Position numbers and translations under genes: made by a program
The notes under the pieces: model-generated
Told to the model about the DNA's origin: nothing
Database searches by the model: none
The model's input: the letters and a program-made list of their open reading frames with translations, nothing else
Part shown: piece after piece, positions 25,225-34,785 of the stretch
How the letters are laid out: each line of letters begins with the position of its first letter
Numbering within the stretch: position 1 is the stretch's first letter
Assembly: GCA_943787535.1 (NCBI GenBank)
Contig: CALSMU010000017.1
Span: 1 to 52,427, forward strand
Reading direction: 5' to 3'
Length of the DNA stretch: 52,427 bases
Source of the DNA: an uncultured Flavobacteriales bacterium
Lineage (GTDB): Bacteria; Bacteroidota; Bacteroidia; Flavobacteriales_D; Parvicellaceae

Positions 25225-26529
25225 TCAAATTCTTTTTATATCTGCTCCTAAATTGTTCAATCGTAATTCAATATCTTGATAACCTCTATCAATTTGTTCA
25301 ATATTTTTTATTACACTTTTACCTTCGGCTGATAAAGCTGCGATTAATAAGGATACCCCGGCTCTTATATCGGGAGACGTCATAGTTATTCCTCGAAGAG
25401 GTGATTTTCGATTCAGTCCAATGACATTAGCTCTATGCGGATCACAAAGAATAATTTGTGCTCCCATGTCGATTAATTTATCCGTAAAAAATAAGCGGCT
25501 TTCAAACATTTTTTGATGTATTAAAACACTTCCCTTTGCCTGCGTTGCAACGACTAAAATAATACTTAAAAGATCAGGTGTAAATCCCGGCCATGGTGCG
25601 TCTGAAATGGTTAAAATTGAACCGTCAATATACGAGTCAATCTCATAATTATCTTGAGAAGGAATGTAGATGTCATCTCCTTTTCTTTCTAGTTTAATTC
25701 CTAATTTCTTAAAAACGCCAGGAATTTGTCCTAAGTTATCATAAGAAACATCTTTAATCGTAATTTCCGATTGAGTCATTGCTGCTAAACCTATGAAACT
25801 GCCTATTTCAATCATGTCAGGAAGAATTCGATGTTCGCAACCCCCCAATTTTTCAACCCCATCAATGCTTAACATGTTAGAGCCTAACCCGCTAATGTTT
25901 GCTCCCATGCTATTTAGCATTTTACAGAGTTGCTGGATATATGGTTCGCATGCTGCGTTGTATATAGTAGTTTTTCCTTCAGCCAAAACAGCAGCCATAA
26001 TAATATTCGCTGTCCCTGTTACAGAAGCCTCATCAAGAAGCATATAGCAGCCTTTTAATCTTTTAGCTTCGGCTTTGTAGAAGTTCGTTTTTGCATCGTA
26101 ATTAAAATTAGCTCCAAGTCTTTCAAAACCAATAAAATGAGTGTCAATTCTCCTTCTTCCAATTTTATCTCCGCCTGGCTTCGGTATATATCCTTTTCCA
26201 AATCTAGCTAATAAAGGACCTACAACCATTATAGACCCTCTCAGACCTCCCCCTTTTTCTTTAAATTCTTGTGTCATCATGAAGTCAACATCTACTTCAT
26301 CTGATTGAAAACTGTATTTTCCTTTGTCTAGTTTTTCAATTTTTACTCCTAATGATTTTAATAAATTGATTAATTTATTAACATCTATAATATCTGGGAT
26401 ATTATCAATAATGATTTTTTCAGGGGTTAAAAGTACAGCGTTTATTACCTGTAATGCTTCATTTTTAGCTCCCTGAGGAATTAAATTTCCTTTTAACTTA
26501 TTACCTCCATGAATTTCAAAAGCTCCCAT
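25225..26529 (-). CDS. murA: UDP-N-acetylglucosamine 1-carboxyvinyltransferase (MurA)
   Basis: 434 residues with two EPT-synthase domains. It transfers enolpyruvate from PEP to UDP-GlcNAc, the first committed step of peptidoglycan synthesis. Lys22 in GAKNEAL matches the PEP-binding Lys. The active-site loop reads PGGDKIGRRRID with Asp121 where E. coli has Cys115. This Cys-to-Asp exchange is found naturally in mycobacteria and chlamydiae and makes MurA insensitive to fosfomycin. Later family blocks such as SGTANIIMAAVLAEG and DIRAGVSLLIAAL are intact. It is 15 nt downstream of the DUF4290 gene and is probably cotranscribed. Confidence 0.95.
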   Translation of the reverse strand: MGAFEIHGGNKLKGNLIPQGAKNEALQVINAVLLTPEKIIIDNIPDIIDVNKLINLLKSLGVKIEKLDKGKYSFQSDEVDVDFMMTQEFKEKGGGLRGSIMVVGPLLARFGKGYIPKPGGDKIGRRRIDTHFIGFERLGANFNYDAKTNFYKAEAKRLKGCYMLLDEASVTGTANIIMAAVLAEGKTTIYNAACEPYIQQLCKMLNSMGANISGLGSNMLSIDGVEKLGGCEHRILPDMIEIGSFIGLAAMTQSEITIKDVSYDNLGQIPGVFKKLGIKLERKGDDIYIPSQDNYEIDSYIDGSILTISDAPWPGFTPDLLSIILVVATQAKGSVLIHQKMFESRLFFTDKLIDMGAQIILCDPHRANVIGLNRKSPLRGITMTSPDIRAGVSLLIAALSAEGKSVIKNIEQIDRGYQDIELRLNNLGADIKRI

Positions 26530-26544
26530 TTTTTTAGCGTCGTT

Positions 26545-27240
26545 TTATCGGTTATTTCTTTTGTGATTTTTGTGCCTCCCTTTATTGTTATTATTGTTTT
26601 TCGACCTATTGTTATTTGATTTTTTTGATTTTGAAAATGAAGTATCTTTAGGAACAGTCTTACTTTTCATGGCCCGTAATATCTCAGCAGTATCTTGCAA
26701 TGCCGTTATATCAACCGTTAGTTTTCCTTTTGATAATTCTTCAAGTTGTTTAATAATGGTGTTGTCGTTTACAGTGTCTCTGTTCCAAAGTAGGTATGAT
26801 GTTTTTAAGAGGTTTGCAACGCGAATAGTTAAGTACTTTTTTTCATCTCCTTCCGGATATTTTACTGCGGCAGTAATCATTTCTTCTAAAACTTTACCGT
26901 AATGGCCGTATTTAATCTTTTTGTGCGGATAATCAACTTTTTCTGGCTTTGAGTTAAATGATTCTTTGTTTGGTATTGGGTAAGGAGAATCAACATCTAA
27001 TTTAAAATCTGCCATGATGAATAGGTGCGCCCATAGTTTGTGCGTAAAGTCTTCCACATCTCTAAGTTGAGGTTTTAATTGTCCCATAACCTTGATGATT
27101 GCTTGTGCACACTTATTTCTTTCTTCTTTGTCTGTAATTGAAACGCAGTGATCAATCATGTTTTGAACGTTTCTTCCGTATTCTGGAATAATCATTTTTT
27201 CACGACTGGTGTTGTAATCTAATTCTAATGTTTCTAACAT
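26545..27240 (-). CDS. DUF4290 domain-containing protein
   Basis: 231 residues. DUF4290 occupies about 1-180: LDYNTSREKMIIPEYGRNVQNMIDH and HKLWAHLFIMADFKLDVDSPYPIP are its recognisable blocks. A Lys/Ser/Asn-rich tail (from about 195; NNRSKNNNNNKGRHKN) is disordered and could bind nucleic acid. The family is restricted to Bacteroidota and has no established function; it is usually next to murA, as here, suggesting a link to cell-wall synthesis or simply conserved operon order. Confidence 0.88.
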   Translation of the reverse strand: MLETLELDYNTSREKMIIPEYGRNVQNMIDHCVSITDKEERNKCAQAIIKVMGQLKPQLRDVEDFTHKLWAHLFIMADFKLDVDSPYPIPNKESFNSKPEKVDYPHKKIKYGHYGKVLEEMITAAVKYPEGDEKKYLTIRVANLLKTSYLLWNRDTVNDNTIIKQLEELSKGKLTVDITALQDTAEILRAMKSKTVPKDTSFSKSKKSNNNRSKNNNNNKGRHKNHKRNNR

Positions 27241-27325
27241 GATTTGTATTAATGTTCTTTTGTTTAAATTGTTTCCGATAGGTAATAAAATGGAACAATT
27301 ATACTTTCTTTCTACTTGATGATTC

Positions 27326-27358
27326 CAAAAGTAGTAATAATATTATTAAATCTCCAAA
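27326..27358 (-). promoter_or_regulatory. Bacteroidota promoter for DUF4290-murA
   Basis: On the minus strand TTTG (27358-27355), 21 nt, then TACTTTTG (27333-27326) match the -33/-7 consensus with good spacing. The -7 box is 85 nt upstream of the DUF4290 start. Confidence 0.5.
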
Positions 27359-27458
27359 ACAGGTGAATGATTCTATATAGAATGCTGATTTATCTGAGAT
27401 TCATGAAACTACTCTTTAAAACAATTTTTCATTTCATTTGCGGAAATTCTGTTAACAT

Positions 27459-29789
27459 TTATCCGATTACATTGAGTTTTGCATATTTAAGTAAAAGTTG
27501 TTTTTGCCCTTTCTCAGGGAAGAAAACAGTTGCTTTGACATTTGGAGGAGTTCCTTCAATATTTATTACTTTTCCTTTTCCAAATCTTTCATGAGATACT
27601 TTTGCTCCAACTACAATTCTTTTTACATCTACTTCTGATCCTTCTTTATTTTCAACGCTTTCAATACGCTTTAAGTTTTTCTTATTATATGTGCTGGAAG
27701 TAGTTATTGTGGGGATAGCTTTCTTCGTTGTATATGCACTAGTTCCTTTTTTTGAAGTAAACCCAGAACCGTTGTTTGCTGGCATTCCAAAAGGCAAGTC
27801 ATTCTTTTCTTCATTTCTTGAAAATACCCGCTCCATATTGAGAAACTTACTGTCAACTTCCTCGATGAAACGGCTCATTTCACATTGAACCAACTGTCCC
27901 CATCGGTAGCGGCTTGTAGCAAATGATAAAGTTGCTTTTTTCTTGGCTCGCGTTATGGCAACGTAAAACAATCTTCTCTCCTCTTCCAGTTCCGATCGGG
28001 TGTTTAATGCCATTTGAGATGGGAATAAGTTTTCCTCTAATCCCACAACGTAAACATATTGGAATTCAAGCCCTTTTGCAGCGTGAACAGTCATTAGACT
28101 TATTTTGTTTTTATCATCAGGGTCGTCATTGTCGGCATCAGTAAGTAAGGCTACGTCTATTAGAAAATCCGGAAGTGTTACAATTTGTTCTTCACTTGTT
28201 TTCTGCGTTTCAACAAACCCTTTTATACCATTTAACAACTCCTGAATATTATCATATTTAGCTACTCCCTCAGGAGTTTTGTCAGTGTAAAGTTCCTTGA
28301 GTATTCCGCTATTTACTGCTATCTCGTTACATAAATCAAAAGCAGACTCTGTGGATATTTTGGTAGCAAAACTTTTTATCATAGTGACAAATTCCCCTAT
28401 TTTATTTTGAGTTCCGGTATTTAATCTCAGCCCATTTTGAACAGGATTTTCCAAAACCTCCCATAGGCTTTTGTCATTTTCGTTAGCGCAAATTCTAGCT
28501 TTATCAATTGTTGTAAGACCAATCCCTCTTTTGGGGTAATTGATTACTCTCTTTAAAGCTTCTTCATCGTTATGATTCGCAGTTAATCGGAAGTATGCCA
28601 ATGTATCTTTGATTTCTTTTCGCTGATAAAAAGATAACCCACCAAAAATTCTATAAGGAATATTAAGTTTTCTTAAAGATTCCTCGAAGGAACGGGACTG
28701 AGCATTTGTTCTATACAGAATAGCGAAATCAGAGTTTAAAGCTTGCTCGTTGCTTTTTATGTCAAAAATGTCATTTGAGATTAATTTTCCTTCTTCATTA
28801 TCTGAATAGGTTTTTAAGACCTTTACTTTTTCTCCTTCACTATTAGAAGTCCAGACATTTTTCTTTATCTGGTTTTTGTTGTTAGATATTATACTATTTG
28901 CGGCGTCCACAATTACTTTTGTAGAACGATAGTTTTGTTCCAATTTGTATAAAGTATAATCAGGATAGTCTTTTTTAAAATTTAATATGTTTTGAATATT
29001 GGCACCCCTGAATGCATAGATGCTCTGAGCATCATCTCCAACTACACAGATGTTTTCATGTCTTGCTGCTAATCTTTTTACAATTAAATATTGTGAATAA
29101 TTAGTATCTTGGTATTCGTCCACTAAAACGTATTTGAATTTCTCTTGATATTTTAATAAAACATCCGGGTAATTTTTAAGTAAAATATTTGTTTTAAAAA
29201 GCAGATCGTCAAAATCCATTGCATGGGCTTTGAAACATCTTTTTTCATATTCAATGTATACTTCATGCAATCGCGGTCTTCCGGTAGATCTGTCATCAGC
29301 CATAATACTTGTGTCATCCATGTAAGCACGAGCAGAAATAAGGTTGTTTTTTGCCGACGAGATTCTAGAATAAACAATACCTGGTTTATAAAGCTTGTCG
29401 TCCAAACCAAGTTCTTTAACGATGGTCTTTATTAAACTTTTTGTGTCCTGCGTGTCGTAAATTGTAAAGTTATTTGGATATCCAATCTTTTCACTTTCAA
29501 CTCTTAGTATTCTTGCAAAAACAGAGTGGAATGTTCCCATCCAGATGCTCCTTCCACTATCAGCACCAATAATTGTGGAAATACGTTCTTTCATTTCCTT
29601 GGCAGCTTTATTGGTGAAAGTAAGTGCCAGAATATTAAATGGATCAACTCCATTATCTATTAAATGAGCTATTCGATAGGTTAAAACCCTCGTTTTTCCA
29701 GATCCTGCACCCGCAATAACCATTAAAGGCCCCTGTAAATGCGTGGTGGCAACTCTCTGTGCTTCATTCAATTCTTTCAAATACTCCAT
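27459..29789 (-). CDS. UvrD/PcrA-family ATP-dependent DNA helicase
   Basis: 776 residues of superfamily 1A. Motif I AGAGSGKT (26-33), Q motif LNEAQR, motif Ia TFTNKAAKEM, motif II VDEYQDTN, motif III VVGDDAQSIYAFRGA, motif IV YRST, motif V LMTVHAAKGLEF and motif VI VAITRAKK are all visible. A C-terminal extension (about 660-776) ends in a Tudor-like KVSHERFGKGKVINIEG module, as in PcrA, which binds RNA polymerase. Roles include nucleotide excision repair and removing RecA. The start at 29789 is 5 nt below a minus-strand TACTTTTG box (29802-29795), consistent with a nearly leaderless mRNA. Confidence 0.94.
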   Translation of the reverse strand: MEYLKELNEAQRVATTHLQGPLMVIAGAGSGKTRVLTYRIAHLIDNGVDPFNILALTFTNKAAKEMKERISTIIGADSGRSIWMGTFHSVFARILRVESEKIGYPNNFTIYDTQDTKSLIKTIVKELGLDDKLYKPGIVYSRISSAKNNLISARAYMDDTSIMADDRSTGRPRLHEVYIEYEKRCFKAHAMDFDDLLFKTNILLKNYPDVLLKYQEKFKYVLVDEYQDTNYSQYLIVKRLAARHENICVVGDDAQSIYAFRGANIQNILNFKKDYPDYTLYKLEQNYRSTKVIVDAANSIISNNKNQIKKNVWTSNSEGEKVKVLKTYSDNEEGKLISNDIFDIKSNEQALNSDFAILYRTNAQSRSFEESLRKLNIPYRIFGGLSFYQRKEIKDTLAYFRLTANHNDEEALKRVINYPKRGIGLTTIDKARICANENDKSLWEVLENPVQNGLRLNTGTQNKIGEFVTMIKSFATKISTESAFDLCNEIAVNSGILKELYTDKTPEGVAKYDNIQELLNGIKGFVETQKTSEEQIVTLPDFLIDVALLTDADNDDPDDKNKISLMTVHAAKGLEFQYVYVVGLEENLFPSQMALNTRSELEEERRLFYVAITRAKKKATLSFATSRYRWGQLVQCEMSRFIEEVDSKFLNMERVFSRNEEKNDLPFGMPANNGSGFTSKKGTSAYTTKKAIPTITTSSTYNKKNLKRIESVENKEGSEVDVKRIVVGAKVSHERFGKGKVINIEGTPPNVKATVFFPEKGQKQLLLKYAKLNVIG

Positions 29790-29794
29790 GGCTG

Positions 29795-29836
29795 CAAAAG
29801 TAACAAAATGATAGGTTTGAATTTCATAAATTCAAA
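29795..29836. promoter_or_regulatory. Divergent promoter region with a perfect dyad
   Basis: Minus-strand TACTTTTG (29802-29795) could drive the helicase gene. Plus-strand TAGGTTTG (29812-29819) could drive the TMTC-like operon, with a leader of about 90 nt. The perfect inverted repeat TTTGAATTT, CAT, AAATTCAAA (29816-29836) overlaps the plus-strand box and could be a repressor site. Inference from sequence only. Confidence 0.4.
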
Positions 29837-29919
29837 TTGAATCATTAATTATTCTACAAACGGCAATTATTAGCTCCTTAATAGGATTGCATTACTGTTT
29901 ATATTCCTATTTTTATCGC

Positions 29920-32475
29920 ATGCATGTTAAAAGGCAAAAGAACAAAGTACAGTCTTCGAGCCAGAAGAAAAAATGGCTTCCAATTATTGCGCTACTAATT
30001 ATTGTCTTTTTGTACTATGGAGACACTTTGAACAATGGTTACTCTCTTGATGATGATTTAGTAACTTCTACTGATAATAGTGTTCATGAAAGGGTTGAAA
30101 AAGGTATTTCAGCTATTCCTGAAATTTTCACTACTCATTATGTTCAGACTGATAGGCAACAGTATGAATATAGACCCGTGGTTACATCCAGTTTTGCTAT
30201 TGAGTATCAATTGGTTGGGGGTAAATCAATAAAGGAAAGAGCGTCGATTAGTCACCTGATTAATGTAATGTTATATGCCCTTTTAATAGTTCTGATTTAT
30301 TTGTTAATTTTCAAGCTCTTTCCTGATAAAGGTTGGGTTTTCCCTTTTGTTGTGGCATTACTTTTCCTAATTCACCCAATACATTCAGAAGTAGTTAATA
30401 ATATCAAATGTAGAGATGAACTATTTGTTATGATATTTGGGATATTTGGGATGTTTTCATTCTTGAAGTATGTGGATTCTGATTATAAGAAACTAACGCA
30501 TCTAATTGTTGGGGTATTAATGATTGCTCTAAGCATATTGTCGAAAAAGGTAGGATTTACATTTGTTGTCCTTATACCTTTGGTGTTATACTATTTCAGA
30601 GATGTAAAAATCAGGAAATTTGTTGTCCTTTTTGGCCTTATGCTAATCGGTATAGGTGTTTTCTACTTGTTGAAGAAGATAGCTTTAACGGATGGAGTTG
30701 TTAGAGAGAAAATGTTTTTTGAAAATCCGCTCTATTTTGCTGACTCCAAACTGGAGCGAGTGTCAATGTTTTTCTATAGCATTATGTTTTATCTAAAGAT
30801 GATGGTCTTACCAGCTCCTTTAGTTTATTATTACGGATATGATCAAATTGAAATAGTCGGATGGAGTAATCTATTTGTATGGGTTGGAGTTTTGTTTGTT
30901 TTTTCAGGAGTATTGTTTGCTATCAAAAGAATTCGGAAAAAGGAAATGTGGGCATTTGGTTTTCTCTTTTTCATGTTTGGAGTTGGTGGTGGAGCTAACT
31001 TGTTGTTTCCTGCCGTTGGAATTGTTGCAGAAAGGTTTGTGTTTACTGGTTCCTTTGGTTTAATATTTCTTGCCGCATATTATGGTTTTCAATTATTTGA
31101 GAAAAACAAAAAGCAAAAAAGTAAGTTCGCTTTTTATAGTTTAGGAGGGTTGTTAGTAATACTTTCTTTCTCTCAAGTAACAGCCCGAAATAAAGACTGG
31201 AATAGTCGATTTTCACTTTACAAGAACGACATTAAAAACCTGTCGAATTCAGCAAAGGCCCACAGCTTGTTGGGGACTGAGTACAAAGCAAAGGCTGACT
31301 TCATGTTTGGAACATCTAGCTCATCCTTTGCGTCTTATGTTGCTTACTTTGATTCTAATGTTCGTTACATTGATTCTGCTATATTAGAATTTGAGAAGTG
31401 TACTGAAATTTATCCAGGATATCATAATGCGTCGAATAATGCAGGAGCATTGTATTTTTCTAAAAAGAAAAATCATTATAAAGCTAAACCACTGTTTTTA
31501 GAGGCAATTAAGTACAGACCGACTTATGTTGAAGCTCTTTTTAATTATGGAAATTGCTTTAGTAATGACCTGAAAGGAGTAAGGGAATTGCAACGAGTGC
31601 TTAAAAAGAATGCTGTAGATACAATTGCTCCACAAAATGGTACTGAAGAGAGAGGTTTTAAACAAGAGATAAAAGCAGGATTTGCTATTTTAATGATAAA
31701 GAATGAAGTAAGGCAATCACTAAACAATGTAAATTTAAAAAACCCGAATTGGAGAGATTTGCTTAAATACCAAATCATGCTATCATTTAAAACTCATTCT
31801 GAGGTTGAGGAAGGTATCATTTTAAGAGAGTTTAAGGTTGCTGAGTTAGAAGGTGTCGTATTAAGGTCAATTCAGAGCGTCAACCAAGGTAATGTTCAAG
31901 ATAAACTTCAAGAGTTGATGTATTATGTTGAGAATAGTTTGGAGCAAGTTATCTTAAACTATGTTTTTGATCAAATACAAACAGATCGGGAATATTTAAA
32001 TAAAATTCATTTTGGCTTAATTAAGCAAGCGGACTTATTATTTAGCATCTCAGAATTAAATTGGTACAAGGCATTAGATGTTGATCCAACATATTATTAT
32101 AGTTATAAAAAACTAATAGACTTATATCTGGTAGAAGGGCGATATGACGAAGTATTGAAAATTAGTACAACAGCAATTAATAAGGGAGGTTTTGAGAATA
32201 ATTCGGAATTCTATCTCAATGCAGGAAATGTTTACAATTCAAAAGGTGACTATCCTAATGCAATAATAAACATGAAAATGGCTTTAGGTGAAGTTGATAA
32301 AGTATATGCCAGTATTTACGCTAACGTGAATATGGATCCAATAAGAAAGCAAAAACGACTTTCAGGATTACTTAATCAAAAGAAGCAGATTTATAATTTT
32401 ATTGCCAATATTTATTACACTTCGGGGGACAAGACAAACGCCACCTATTATCAAGAATTAATGCATGGTATATAA
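29920..32475 (+). CDS. TMTC-like membrane glycosyltransferase (GT-C, DUF1736-like) with TPR domain
   Basis: 851 residues from ATG 29920 (a TTG 11 codons earlier is less likely). About ten membrane helices in the first 420 residues. NGYSLDDDLV after TM1 is the acidic GT-C loop that binds the lipid-phosphate sugar. HPIHSEVVNNIKCRDELF and FFENPLYFADSK...LVYYYGYDQIE match the conserved blocks of the TMTC family (DUF1736 region), whose animal members are O-mannosyltransferases using dolichol-phosphate mannose. The periplasmic C-terminal half (about 430-851) has tetratricopeptide-type helical repeats. First gene of a compact operon: its stop overlaps the next start (TAATG). Confidence 0.82.
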   Translation: MHVKRQKNKVQSSSQKKKWLPIIALLIIVFLYYGDTLNNGYSLDDDLVTSTDNSVHERVEKGISAIPEIFTTHYVQTDRQQYEYRPVVTSSFAIEYQLVGGKSIKERASISHLINVMLYALLIVLIYLLIFKLFPDKGWVFPFVVALLFLIHPIHSEVVNNIKCRDELFVMIFGIFGMFSFLKYVDSDYKKLTHLIVGVLMIALSILSKKVGFTFVVLIPLVLYYFRDVKIRKFVVLFGLMLIGIGVFYLLKKIALTDGVVREKMFFENPLYFADSKLERVSMFFYSIMFYLKMMVLPAPLVYYYGYDQIEIVGWSNLFVWVGVLFVFSGVLFAIKRIRKKEMWAFGFLFFMFGVGGGANLLFPAVGIVAERFVFTGSFGLIFLAAYYGFQLFEKNKKQKSKFAFYSLGGLLVILSFSQVTARNKDWNSRFSLYKNDIKNLSNSAKAHSLLGTEYKAKADFMFGTSSSSFASYVAYFDSNVRYIDSAILEFEKCTEIYPGYHNASNNAGALYFSKKKNHYKAKPLFLEAIKYRPTYVEALFNYGNCFSNDLKGVRELQRVLKKNAVDTIAPQNGTEERGFKQEIKAGFAILMIKNEVRQSLNNVNLKNPNWRDLLKYQIMLSFKTHSEVEEGIILREFKVAELEGVVLRSIQSVNQGNVQDKLQELMYYVENSLEQVILNYVFDQIQTDREYLNKIHFGLIKQADLLFSISELNWYKALDVDPTYYYSYKKLIDLYLVEGRYDEVLKISTTAINKGGFENNSEFYLNAGNVYNSKGDYPNAIINMKMALGEVDKVYASIYANVNMDPIRKQKRLSGLLNQKKQIYNFIANIYYTSGDKTNATYYQELMHGI

Positions 32476-33476
32476 TGGGAGCTAAAATATATCACATATC
32501 GTATTTTCTGCCTTCAAAAACTGTGACGAATCAAGACCTATCTGTTGATTTTCCAGATCAGAATCCGGAGCAAATATTTAAAAAGACAGGTGTAAGTAAA
32601 AGGACTCACACAACCCCAGATGTAATTGGTTCAGACATGGCATTTTTGGCAGCTGAAAAACTATTCAAAGAGTCTGGAAAGAAAAAAGGTGAGGTTGGTT
32701 TTTTAATTTTTGTTAGTGAAGGAAATGATTACATAGCTCCAGCTACTGGTGTTATTTTACAGGATAGGTTAGGTTTGCCAACAAATATATGTGCGATAGA
32801 TATTCCTTTAGGTTGTTCTGGGTTCACTCATTCCTTGGGGTTTGCAAAAATGGTTATTGAAAGTGGACAGGCAGATAATGTATTACTTCTTTTTGGAGAT
32901 ACTCCTAGTTTTGGTTCTCACCCAAAGGATTTTGCATTAAGAAGTTTGTTTAGTGATGCTGGAGCTGCTGTATGGGTCGAGAAATCTAAGAGTAATGCTG
33001 TGGGGGAGTTTATATATGGAACTGACGGAGCGGGGGTTAAAAGTCTTTATGTTGAAAGAAGTGGTTTTCGAAATCCAATAGATAAGCAATGGTTAGAAAA
33101 TCAAGAAGATGTTGGAGGTATGCCTATTGGTAGAATGAGGATGGATGGAATAGAAATATTTACTTTTTCATTGAACGTTGTTCCGCAGTTAGTGGCAAAT
33201 ATTTTGGCTAAAAACAATTTGAAAATGGAAGAAATTGATCTGTTTGTATTTCATCAGGCCAGTAATATTATTTTGAAATCAATTCAACGAAAATTGAGAA
33301 TTCCTGAAGAAAAAATGGCTTATTACCTTGAAAACTTTGGAAATACGGTATCGATGTCAATTCCAATAGCGTTGTCTGAATCTGCTAGAGAAGGCAGGAT
33401 TGGTGAGGGATCGAAAGTGCTTTTGGCAGGTTTTGGTATAGGCTATTCATGGAGTGGGACAGTGATATACTTTTAA
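32475..33476 (+). CDS. KAS III-like 3-oxoacyl-ACP synthase, copy 1
   Basis: 333 residues of the FabH family of initiating ketosynthases. The Cys-His-Asn triad is intact: Cys114 (PLGCSGF), His260 (VFHQASN) and Asn290 (NFGNT). It condenses an acyl-CoA or acyl-ACP with malonyl-ACP, or in some pathways transfers an acyl group without condensation. It is not likely to be the housekeeping FabH because it sits in a glycan-type operon next to its own acyl carrier protein and a second paralogue. It starts on the last base of the TMTC-like stop codon. Confidence 0.88.
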   Translation: MGAKIYHISYFLPSKTVTNQDLSVDFPDQNPEQIFKKTGVSKRTHTTPDVIGSDMAFLAAEKLFKESGKKKGEVGFLIFVSEGNDYIAPATGVILQDRLGLPTNICAIDIPLGCSGFTHSLGFAKMVIESGQADNVLLLFGDTPSFGSHPKDFALRSLFSDAGAAVWVEKSKSNAVGEFIYGTDGAGVKSLYVERSGFRNPIDKQWLENQEDVGGMPIGRMRMDGIEIFTFSLNVVPQLVANILAKNNLKMEEIDLFVFHQASNIILKSIQRKLRIPEEKMAYYLENFGNTVSMSIPIALSESAREGRIGEGSKVLLAGFGIGYSWSGTVIYF

Positions 33477-33494
33477 TTGTGTTATATTTAAAAA

Positions 33495-33728
33495 ATGAAA
33501 ATAGAACGACTTATAGAAAAGTTAGAAAATGAATTTGAAGATCTAGAAAAAGGATTATTGAATCCAAATTTTAATTTTAGAGAAATTGAAGATTGGAGTT
33601 CTATGCATGCCTTGGTTATAATTGCTTTGATTGATTCTGAGTATGATGTACTGTTGAATGGAGGAGATTTAAAAGGAGCTGAAACTGTGCAAGATCTATT
33701 TGATATGATTCAAAAAAAGTTGTCTTAA
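33495..33728 (+). CDS. Small acyl carrier protein
   Basis: 77 residues with the four-helix acyl carrier pattern. The segment EDWSSMHALVIIALIDSEYDV fits the start of helix II, where most carriers have D-S-L; here the phosphopantetheine-bearing residue should be Ser36, with Ser35 replacing the usual Asp. AETVQDLFDMIQKKLS is the typical C-terminal helix IV (TVQDLxxxI). It lies between two ketosynthase genes, 18 nt after the first, and its TAA directly touches the ATG of the next. It probably carries the acyl chain made by the neighbours. The protein is acidic, as expected. Confidence 0.78.
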   Translation: MKIERLIEKLENEFEDLEKGLLNPNFNFREIEDWSSMHALVIIALIDSEYDVLLNGGDLKGAETVQDLFDMIQKKLS

Positions 33729-34784
33729 ATGGCTGTTTTGGAGATATCGAATGTGGGAGTTTCTGGAATTTCTGGCGCTGTTCCAAAGCGGGTTTATAAT
33801 AACCTGGATTACGATTGGATCTCTGAAAAGGATCGAAAAATGCTTATTAAAACAACCGGAATAATGACAAGGCATATTGCACCTTTGGGAATGACAACGG
33901 GTGATTTATGCACTGTGGCAACAGAAAAACTTATAAAAGAATTGCAATGGGACAAAGATAGTGTTGATTTGCTTGTGTTTGTTTCTCAATCAAGGGATTA
34001 TATGTTGCCTGCCACCGCATGTATTTTGCAAGATAAATTAGGGCTTTCAAAAAATTGTTTGTCCTTTGATGTTAATATGGGGTGTTCTGGTTATGTATAT
34101 GGTTTGTCAATTATTTCTGGTCTAATGTCATCTGGAAGCTTAAAAAGAGGGCTTCTTCTTGTTGGAGATATATCAACGATTAGTACTTCTTATAAAGATA
34201 AAAGTGCATTCCCTATTTTTGGAGATGGAGGAACTTGTACCGCATTAGAATATAAAAAAGATGAGAAGTTGGTTTTTAATCTTCAAACTGATGGATCAGG
34301 CCATGAAGCAATAATTATTCGAGATGGTGGTTTTAGAAATTATCTAAATAAATCATCGTTTGATGCTGTTAAATACGAAGAGGGTATAGAAAGAAGTAGG
34401 TCTCAATTGGAGTTGAACGGACTGGAGATTTTTAATTTTTCTTTAACTGAAGTAAAGCCAAATATATTGAAGCTTTTGGAAAAAACAGAAACAGCTATTG
34501 AGGATGTGTCTTATTTTGTTTTTCATCAGGCGAATAGATTAATTAATGAAAGTATTAGGAAAAAGCTTAAATTACCTGAGGAAAAAGTTCCTTATTCTTT
34601 GGGTAAATATGGAAACACAAGTTCAGCTTCAATTCCAATAACGATTCTTTCTGAGCTGAGAGATAAAGTGACACAAGGTAAAAATACAGTGTTGTTGTCA
34701 GGCTTTGGAGTTGGATTGTCTTGGGGTTCGGTACTTTTAAATATGGATAATATCGTTTGTCCAGAAATTATTGAAATAGAATAA
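33729..34784 (+). CDS. KAS III-like 3-oxoacyl-ACP synthase, copy 2
   Basis: 351 residues, the same family as the gene at 32475 but clearly diverged. The triad is Cys119 (NMGCSGY), His266 (VFHQANR) and Asn296 (KYGNTSSASIP), all present. Two different KAS III-like enzymes in one operon suggest successive or alternative acyl transfer steps, or a heterodimer. It follows the carrier-protein gene with no gap and is followed by the reductase gene after 1 nt. The chain it builds is not predictable from sequence. Confidence 0.88.
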   Translation: MAVLEISNVGVSGISGAVPKRVYNNLDYDWISEKDRKMLIKTTGIMTRHIAPLGMTTGDLCTVATEKLIKELQWDKDSVDLLVFVSQSRDYMLPATACILQDKLGLSKNCLSFDVNMGCSGYVYGLSIISGLMSSGSLKRGLLLVGDISTISTSYKDKSAFPIFGDGGTCTALEYKKDEKLVFNLQTDGSGHEAIIIRDGGFRNYLNKSSFDAVKYEEGIERSRSQLELNGLEIFNFSLTEVKPNILKLLEKTETAIEDVSYFVFHQANRLINESIRKKLKLPEEKVPYSLGKYGNTSSASIPITILSELRDKVTQGKNTVLLSGFGVGLSWGSVLLNMDNIVCPEIIEIE

Positions 34785-34785
34785 G

